A stretch of 64,000 bases of DNA, from contig NC_015578.1 in NCBI RefSeq assembly GCF_000214375.1, positions 310,001-374,000 of the forward strand. The letters run 5' to 3'. This DNA comes from Treponema primitia ZAS-2 (lineage in GTDB: Bacteria > Spirochaetota > Spirochaetia > Treponematales > Breznakiellaceae). The position numbers and the translations under genes are program-made. This document shows positions 58,982 through 64,000 of the stretch, piece by piece. The notes beneath the pieces are model-generated. The model saw only the letters and a list, made by a program, of their open reading frames with translations, was not told where the DNA came from and did no database searches. The stretch's first letter is position 1; the number at the start of each line of letters is the position of its first letter.

Positions 58982-59736
58982 ACCTTGATTGCATCAATAG
59001 AGGCCTGAAGGCACTGCTTGATAAAGCGGTGAATAGCGAGCTTGCTGTTGTCGGCTATGCTTTTAGGGTCAAAGAGGAGTATCCAGATATACTGGCTGTC
59101 AAAACGGGGGCCCATGAAGACCATATCCGCCATGGCAAGGGATCCGTGGAGCTTTAGCTGTACCCCCTTGAGCTGGGAATTTTGCCTGAGCTCATAGAGC
59201 TTACTTACCCGCACCGCAAAACCCGCTGAGCTGATGTCCAGGAGTTTGCCTTCGATAATTTCCCCGCCCTTCTTGCAGTTCATGGTCGCCAGGCCCTCTT
59301 CGACAACGGCCCTAAAACATTGCCGCCGGCCCTTGGCTTCATTCGCCAGCAGGGCGGTAAAAATAATCTGGGTGCTTTCCTTGGCCCCTAGTTTAAGCTG
59401 TATGTAGCCGCAGGGGACCAAAAGCTCCATGAGGTATTTTTGCATAAGTTCCCGGTCATTGTTGTAGGACATAATCCCCAGCCGTACCTCGGTATCCGGG
59501 TCTTCCTGTATCTCCGTAATATATGCTTCCCATTCCTTTTCTTCCAGCCGCTCATCTATATTGATGAACATGATGGACCCGGGAAAGCGTTTTATAAGGG
59601 TCCTGGCCCGTTTGTGGTCTCTGAGTATGTATATTTCGTAGCCACTCATAATGAGCTCATCCACCATGGCATCCTGGATAACGCTGTGGGGATATAAAAA
59701 AAACACTTTTCTGCCTTCGAGCTTCTGCTGTTCCAT
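58978..59736 (-). CDS. PilZ-domain c-di-GMP receptor
   Basis: A 252-residue protein. The C-terminal ~115 residues have the PilZ signature: RRQCFR (RxxxR) at ~143 and DISSAGFAVRV (D/NxSxxG) at ~173, which bind cyclic di-GMP. The N-terminal ~130 residues look like a receiver-fold (VFFLYPHSVIQDAMVDEL, FPGSIMFINIDERL), without the full set of phospho-acceptor residues. It probably responds to c-di-GMP in motility or surface behaviour. I use the ATG at 59736 rather than the GTG at 59772. It diverges from rex, and the Rex operator lies between them. Confidence 0.78.
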   Translation of the reverse strand: MEQQKLEGRKVFFLYPHSVIQDAMVDELIMSGYEIYILRDHKRARTLIKRFPGSIMFINIDERLEEKEWEAYITEIQEDPDTEVRLGIMSYNNDRELMQKYLMELLVPCGYIQLKLGAKESTQIIFTALLANEAKGRRQCFRAVVEEGLATMNCKKGGEIIEGKLLDISSAGFAVRVSKLYELRQNSQLKGVQLKLHGSLAMADMVFMGPRFDSQYIWILLFDPKSIADNSKLAIHRFIKQCLQASIDAIKV

Positions 59737-59796
59737 AGAAGTATATACTAGCACATATTTGTATATTGACACAATTATTCTTTAAGGGTATTTTAT

Positions 59797-59814
59797 CTGT
59801 GAAATATTTCACAA
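59797..59814. promoter_or_regulatory. Rex operator
   Basis: CTGTGAAATATTTCACAA, whose inner 16 bases TGTGAAATATTTCACA are a perfect palindrome, agrees with the Rex operator TTGTGAAnnnnTTCACAA at all but the first base. It lies ten bases before the rex ATG at 59824 and 61 bases before the divergent PilZ start, so autoregulation by NADH/NAD+ is likely. Confidence 0.85.
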
Positions 59815-59823
59815 GGTATGGTA

Positions 59824-60555
59824 ATGGCACAAATTCCTGAACCGGCAAAAGAACGTCTTCTCTACCTGATGCGGCTCCTCGAAAAAAGGGGGGAAGCCCG
59901 CATTACCTCAGGAGAGATAGAGTCCATCACCGGCTGGTCCAGCCATACCATACGAAAGGATATTTCCTACCTGGGAAATGCCGATGAGGGCGCCTGTGTC
60001 CCTGATACAGCCGCCGGAGCTTCAGCCGAGACAGCCCTTCCGGAAAGCGAAGCCAGCCTTGGGAACAGTGCGGGCTACAATCCCCGTAGTCTTATCGCTG
60101 CCATCAGACAAGCTCTGGGTCTTGGGGGGCGCCGCCGGCTCTGTGTGGTCGGCCTGGGCCGGCTCGGATCGGCTTACCTGAACTTTCAGGGTTTTAGCCA
60201 CCACGGGGGGACACCGGACCGGGTTTTAGCCGGCGAGCTTCCTGGGGATTTGGCTGAATTTGAACTGGCCGCAGGGTTTGACAGTAATGTCAACCGGGTG
60301 GAGATTCTTAAGTCCCCGGCGCCCCTGTACCCGGCCTTTAAGATGGGTGAGGTGATTAAGCGCTTTTCCATCGAGATAGCCCTGCTCTGCGTGCCCGGGG
60401 ACGCAGCCCAGGCCGCGGCGGAAAAACTGGCCGTCGCAGGTATTCGGGGTATCGTCAATTTTGCCCCAGTGGCTTTAAAACTGCCCCCGGAGATTGCGGT
60501 CCGTAATGTTTATATAGTAGATGAACTGCGCGCTCTGGCGGTGAAAATTAAATGA
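59824..60555 (+). CDS. rex: Redox-sensing repressor Rex
   Basis: A 243-residue repressor that binds DNA when NADH is low and falls off when NADH/NAD+ rises. N-terminal winged helix: RLLYLMRLLEKRGEARITSGE, WSSHTIRKDISYLG (recognition helix, ~33-46). C-terminal Rossmann domain: VGLGRLGSAY (GxGxxG, ~115), then GVPDRVLAGE-like segment and VPGDAAQAAAEKL. A stretch of ~35 residues after the HTH (GACVPDTAAGASAETALPES, near 59990-60090) is longer and more Ala/Ser-rich than usual. I take ATG 59824, seven bases after AAGG, because ATG 59818 sits against the operator. Confidence 0.92.
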   Translation: MAQIPEPAKERLLYLMRLLEKRGEARITSGEIESITGWSSHTIRKDISYLGNADEGACVPDTAAGASAETALPESEASLGNSAGYNPRSLIAAIRQALGLGGRRRLCVVGLGRLGSAYLNFQGFSHHGGTPDRVLAGELPGDLAEFELAAGFDSNVNRVEILKSPAPLYPAFKMGEVIKRFSIEIALLCVPGDAAQAAAEKLAVAGIRGIVNFAPVALKLPPEIAVRNVYIVDELRALAVKIK

Positions 60556-60590
60556 AAGCACAGGCTTAGTCCTGCACTGAAGGAGTTTTT

Positions 60591-61697
60591 ATGCGGGTAT
60601 ACAACTTTGCCCCCGGACCCTCGACCTTGCCCCTGCCGGTATTGGAGCGGGCTGCGGCGGAAATGACCGATGTCAACGGCACGGGCCAGTCGGTAATGGA
60701 GATGAGTCACCGATCCGGGGCCTTCAAGCCCATTATCGAAAAGGCAGAAGCCCTGCTCCGGGAACTGATGGGCATCCCTGCCAACTACCGGGTGCTCTTT
60801 GTCCAGGGCGGCGGGTCTTTGCAGTTTTCCATGGTCCCCCTCAACCTGGGCGGAATTGAGCCGGGGGCGCCGAAAAAAAAGGCGACCTATGTGGAAACCG
60901 GCATCTGGTCCAAGAAGGCCGCTGAGGAGGCGTCCAAATACCTGGACGCGGTAACCCGGGCAAGCTCGAAGGATAGGGCCTACTCCTATATTCCTGTAGC
61001 CCCTGCCCCGGCGCCGGATGATGCCTATTATCACATCACCCTGAACAACACCATTGTAGGGACCAAATGGCCGAGCCTTCCGGAAACCGGCGCTATCCCC
61101 CTGGTGGCGGATATTTCAAGCTGCATCCTTTCCGAGCCGCTGGACATTAGCCGTTTCGGCCTGGTTTATGCGGGGGCTCAGAAAAACCTCGGCCCTGCGG
61201 GAACCACGGTGGTCATTGTCCGGGAAGACCTGATCGGCCGAGCCCCCTCCTGGACACCGGCCCTGCTCCGTTATGATATCTACGCCGCCGAGGGTTCCAT
61301 GTACAACACCCCCCCCTGCTACGGCATCTACATCATCGGCCTGGTTCTGGAATGGCTCAAAGCCTTGGGTGGCCCTGTTGCCATGGCAAAACTGAACCAC
61401 GAAAAGGCGGATCTGTTTTATGCGTACCTGGACAATTCCTCCTTTTTCCGTTCCCCGGTGGAAAAATCCAGCCGCAGTCTTATGAACATCCCCTTTGTCA
61501 GCACCATTACTGATTCCGGGCACCGGGGAGAACTGGAAACCCGTTTTGTTAAAGAAGCCGAGGCCCAGGGCCTGGTAAATCTGGCCGGTCACCGTCTGGT
61601 GGGAGGTATGCGGGCCAGTTTTTATAACGCCATGCCCATAGAAGGTGTAAAGGCCCTGATCGCCTTTATGGAAAAATTTGAAAAGAGCGAAAAGTAA
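60591..61697 (+). CDS. serC: Phosphoserine aminotransferase
   Basis: PLP enzyme that converts 3-phosphohydroxypyruvate and glutamate to phosphoserine. N-terminal FAPGPSTLPLPVLERAA and MEMSHRSGAFKPII are typical; the PLP lysine is in YAGAQKNLGPAG (~residue 198), and FRASFYNAMPI-like MRASFYNAMPIEGVKAL ends it. Length 368 is usual. AAGGAG precedes the ATG. It forms a pair with serA, and rex lies directly upstream, so its expression may follow the redox state. Confidence 0.94.
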   Translation: MRVYNFAPGPSTLPLPVLERAAAEMTDVNGTGQSVMEMSHRSGAFKPIIEKAEALLRELMGIPANYRVLFVQGGGSLQFSMVPLNLGGIEPGAPKKKATYVETGIWSKKAAEEASKYLDAVTRASSKDRAYSYIPVAPAPAPDDAYYHITLNNTIVGTKWPSLPETGAIPLVADISSCILSEPLDISRFGLVYAGAQKNLGPAGTTVVIVREDLIGRAPSWTPALLRYDIYAAEGSMYNTPPCYGIYIIGLVLEWLKALGGPVAMAKLNHEKADLFYAYLDNSSFFRSPVEKSSRSLMNIPFVSTITDSGHRGELETRFVKEAEAQGLVNLAGHRLVGGMRASFYNAMPIEGVKALIAFMEKFEKSEK

Positions 61698-61717
61698 AAG
61701 TAAAAAGGAGATGCACC

Positions 61718-62893
61718 GTGTTTCGTATACGTACATTGAATAAAATTTCCCCCCTGGGGCTGGACCTGTTTCCCCGGGACCGTTATGAGGTGGCCAGCGA
61801 GATACCGAACCCCGACGCCATCCTGGTGAGGAGCGCGGATCTCCATTCTGTGGAAATTCCTGAAACCGTGATAGCCATAGCCCGGGCAGGGGCGGGGTTC
61901 AACAATATCCCTGTTTCCCAATGCAGCGACAGGGGAGTGGTGGTGTTTAACACCCCCGGGGGTAATGCCAATGCCGTAAAGGAGCTTGCCATAGCAGCAT
62001 TGCTGCTTTCTTCCCGGAAAATTCTGGGGGGGATAAACTGGATGGCTTCCATTGCCGGTAAGGCCGATGAGGTTCCGGATCTGGTGGAAAAGGAAAAATC
62101 CCGCTTTGAGGGGCCTGAAATCCGGGGAAAGACCTTGGGAGTGGTGGGCCTCGGCGCCGTGGGGGTGATGGTGGCCAACGATGCCATTGCCCTGGGCATG
62201 GAAGTTATCGGTTACGATCCTTTCATATCCGTTGATGCAGCCTGGAACCTGTCCCGCTCGGTTCAGCGAGCGGATACCCTGGAGGGGCTTCTGTCCCGCT
62301 CGGATTATGTCAGCCTCCACCTCCCCCTCAGTGAAACTACCAAGGGACTCCTGAATGCAGACAAATTTCGGCTCATGAAAAAAGGCGCACGGGTCATCAA
62401 CTTTGCCCGGGGAGGGCTGGTAAACGAGGCGGACATTATCGCCGCCTTGGATGCAGAAAAACTCTCCGCCTATGTCACGGACTTTCCATCCGCAGAACTT
62501 CTATCTAATAGTAAAGTCATCTGTGTCCCCCATCTGGGGGCCTCTACCCCGGAAGCGGAAGATAACTGTGCTATCATGGCAGCACAGCAGCTCATGGGAT
62601 TTCTGGAATCCGGGAGTATTAAAAATTCAGTGAACTATCCGCGGTGTCAACTGGACCAGCGAGCCCCCTTCAGGCTATTGGTGATCAATCGGAACATCCC
62701 CAATATGGTGGGGCAGATCACTACTACCCTTGCGGGAATGAGCATTAATATTACAGACCTTATCAATCACCACCGGGAGGACTACGCCTACAATATTATT
62801 GATACGGAACAACAGATACCCGAAGAAGCCCTTGCCAAACTCCAGGCGGTGGATGGAATCATCCGGGTGCGGACCATAGCGAAGGGAGAGTAA
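61718..62893 (+). CDS. serA: D-3-phosphoglycerate dehydrogenase
   Basis: NAD-dependent dehydrogenase that starts serine synthesis. NAD motif GVVGLGAVGVMVAND (~145), catalytic region NFARGGLVNEADI (Arg/Glu) and VPHLGASTPEAEDNC (His). The C-terminal ~70 residues are an ACT domain (LLVINRNIPNMVGQITTTLA), the usual site for serine feedback. Length 391 residues is that of the short SerA type. GTG start with AAGGAGATGCACC upstream. 20 bases after serC. Confidence 0.93.
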   Translation: MFRIRTLNKISPLGLDLFPRDRYEVASEIPNPDAILVRSADLHSVEIPETVIAIARAGAGFNNIPVSQCSDRGVVVFNTPGGNANAVKELAIAALLLSSRKILGGINWMASIAGKADEVPDLVEKEKSRFEGPEIRGKTLGVVGLGAVGVMVANDAIALGMEVIGYDPFISVDAAWNLSRSVQRADTLEGLLSRSDYVSLHLPLSETTKGLLNADKFRLMKKGARVINFARGGLVNEADIIAALDAEKLSAYVTDFPSAELLSNSKVICVPHLGASTPEAEDNCAIMAAQQLMGFLESGSIKNSVNYPRCQLDQRAPFRLLVINRNIPNMVGQITTTLAGMSINITDLINHHREDYAYNIIDTEQQIPEEALAKLQAVDGIIRVRTIAKGE

Positions 62894-62900
62894 AAAAACT

Positions 62901-62944
62901 AAAAAAAACCCCAGGCGCATTGTATCGCGGGATGCGCCTGGGGT
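62901..62944 (-). terminator. Intrinsic terminator, minus strand
   Basis: ACCCCAGGCGCAT (62908-62920) and ATGCGCCTGGGGT (62932-62944), 13 bp, 11-base loop. Read on the minus strand it is followed by a T-rich run (TTTTTTTTAGTTTTTTT); read on the plus strand it has no T-run. It therefore most likely ends the flavodoxin transcript, and may also act on serA mRNA as a 3' hairpin. Confidence 0.75.
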
Positions 62945-63000
62945 AAACATGGAGAGTATGCTTTTTTTAAATAACCCATATACCTTTCTGAGTTTTACTG

Positions 63001-63059
63001 TGCACGGAAACTCCGTGCAAGTGGTGTTTTTGCCGAGAGAGGTGAACGACAAAAACACC
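63001..63059. repeat. Two hairpins downstream of flavodoxin
   Basis: TGCACGG-AAACT-CCGTGCA (63001-63019) and GGTGTTTTTG (63023-63032) with CAAAAACACC (63050-63059). Both lie between flavodoxin and the terminator at 62901-62944. Roles unknown. Confidence 0.5.
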
Positions 63060-63077
63060 CTCAGTATTGGCCAATAA

Positions 63078-63506
63078 TTAAGTTGCCAGCCTTTTGCCCA
63101 GTTCGGAGCATTTAGCCAGTTCCGCTTCCCCGGGCACAAGCTGGGCGATAATCCCTTCGCCGTCAAGTTTTGCCCCCAGTCCCTTCATCCTGTCAGTCCA
63201 GCTACGCATCCACTGACCGTCCCCCCAGTCATAGGACCCAAAGAGCCCCAAGGGTTTATCCTTCAGAATATCCGCCCCCAGGGAGGCGATGAAGGGTTCC
63301 ATCTCATCTTCTTCAATAAGTTCATCCCCCATAGCCGGGGATCCAAAAGCCAGGGCATCCGCCGACTTTACCAGTTCCGCTAAGCCCGCTTCCGGGGTCT
63401 TGAGAATCGCCTCGCCACCCCCATCGGTAACCCCCTTGGCCACCGATTTGGCCATGGTCTCAGTATTGCCGCTGCTGCTCCAATATACGATTAAAACCTT
63501 TTTCAT
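63078..63506 (-). CDS. Flavodoxin
   Basis: A 142-residue small FMN electron carrier, used in place of ferredoxin, often under iron limitation. The phosphate loop YWSSSGNTETMAKSV is at residues ~6-20, and the FMN contact loops FGSPAMGDE and GSYDWGDGQWM follow. I use ATG 63506, eight bases after AAGGA. Electron partner unknown; the gene is isolated. Confidence 0.93.
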   Translation of the reverse strand: MKKVLIVYWSSSGNTETMAKSVAKGVTDGGGEAILKTPEAGLAELVKSADALAFGSPAMGDELIEEDEMEPFIASLGADILKDKPLGLFGSYDWGDGQWMRSWTDRMKGLGAKLDGEGIIAQLVPGEAELAKCSELGKRLAT

Positions 63507-63574
63507 ATACAAATTCCTTTAGTTAGTTTTTAATAACAATCTTATATAAAACTAACATATATCATCGGAAAAAC

Positions 63575-63607
63575 TTTGTAAAGGGGTTTTTGCAAAAAAT
63601 TTACAAA
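63575..63607. promoter_or_regulatory. Inverted repeat upstream of flavodoxin
   Basis: TTTGTAAA (63575-63582) and TTTACAAA (63600-63607), 8 bp, 17-base spacer, ~70 bases upstream of the flavodoxin start. On the minus strand, TTTACA followed 17 bases later by TATGTT is a promoter-like pair that overlaps one arm. Confidence 0.35.
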
Positions 63608-63676
63608 AATTTAATAATTATTGATAATTTTAAAAAAAGGCGGAAAATATGAAATATATAAAGGCATTTTAATTAA

Positions 63677-64000
63677 TCATTCCAGGGCGAAAGGTAATGC
63701 TGTGGGCGGGGGCGTTTTGTCCCGGGCCAGGAGCCGCAATTGGTGTGCAGCCCAGTGGGAAATGAGGAGTTTAAGCCGCTCATAGGAGTTGAATTCATCA
63801 TCCAGCACTAATTCCGAGAGGACTATCCGGATCAGCTCATGGATTTGCTCATCCGGGAGTTCCAGTATCCACCGTGACAGGGGGGCGCCCCTGGATTCGT
63901 TCATGTAAGCCCCTACCGCAGGCTGCAGCGCCTTGGCCTGTTTGGTATTGAAAAGGCGTTTATCCTGCTGGGAAGCCCTCTGGCCCTTCTGTTCCGCCAT
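63677..64000 (-). CDS. Unrecognised protein, possibly incomplete
   Basis: 107 residues. The frame opens with an ATG at the very last base of the window (64000), so the gene may start there or extend further upstream beyond the window. The sequence is hydrophilic with a helical middle (LPDEQIHELIRIVLSELVLD, YERLKLLISHWAAHQLRLLA). No family recognised, no signal peptide or membrane segment. Confidence 0.45.
   Translation of the reverse strand: MAEQKGQRASQQDKRLFNTKQAKALQPAVGAYMNESRGAPLSRWILELPDEQIHELIRIVLSELVLDDEFNSYERLKLLISHWAAHQLRLLARDKTPPPTALPFALE

Overview
The window reads as chromosomal DNA of a spirochaete of the Treponema lineage, most like the termite-gut treponemes. This is inferred from gene content and remembered family resemblance (lipoprotein-rich accessory genes, a BspA-type leucine-rich-repeat protein, many TPR proteins, a short alternative sigma factor, a MinD-like ATPase); I could not search a database. 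Most genes are GC-balanced, with two clearly AT-rich islands (2812-3357 and 31902-32807). I found no rRNA, tRNA, CRISPR array, complete insertion sequence or replication origin.

Layout. 1-4600 is a decaying duplicated array of TPR genes separated by remnants of a YccF-like membrane gene and a short AT-rich gene. 4625-12025 holds thioredoxin reductase, a transglutaminase-like exported protein, a palindromic repeat, an LPP20-like lipoprotein, a P-loop protein, a large LRR lipoprotein, an XRE regulator and a hicBA toxin-antitoxin pair. 12141-20521 has thyX and then a sugar block: nucleotidyltransferase, NahK-like kinase, a binding-protein-dependent sugar transporter without its ATPase, and a DUF5107/TPR protein. 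After lgt, a tandem glycine riboswitch leads into gcvT-gcvH-gcvPA-gcvPB-lplA-lpdA (22132-28970), followed by a three-gene set of two small membrane proteins and an M20 amidohydrolase (29034-31800).

31900-36800 is accessory: an Fe-S membrane protein, a MinD-like ATPase, a stem-loop element, a lipoprotein fragment overlapping a dead higA, vapBC and a DUF6941 protein. 36825-45742 is a core block: dnaE (with a duplicated C-terminal module), yggT, recG, a group 2 sigma factor behind a near-consensus sigma-54 promoter, and a HAD phosphatase. A second copy of the stem-loop element lies at 45861-45985. 46003-53424 has a SPOR protein, two cyclic-nucleotide-binding proteins, a PHP phosphoesterase, an NrnA-like DHH enzyme, a divergent sigma-like protein and rlmJ. 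53707-64000 has a large repetitive lipoprotein, hemolysin III, an EttA-like ABC-F protein, a PilZ protein, rex with its own operator, serC-serA, flavodoxin and a partial gene.

Functional links. SerC/SerA make serine, which can feed glycine; the glycine cleavage operon oxidises glycine to CO2, ammonia, methylene-tetrahydrofolate and NADH under riboswitch control, and ThyX also uses methylene-tetrahydrofolate. Rex senses NADH/NAD+ and sits just before serCA. The most interesting items are the sigma-54-to-sigma-70 arrangement, the two-copy stem-loop element whose non-Watson-Crick pairs are all G-U in the same relative strand, the DnaE tandem OB-type module, the membrane-pair/M20 operon, the sigma-like protein at 51585, and repeated low-complexity insertions inside conserved enzymes.
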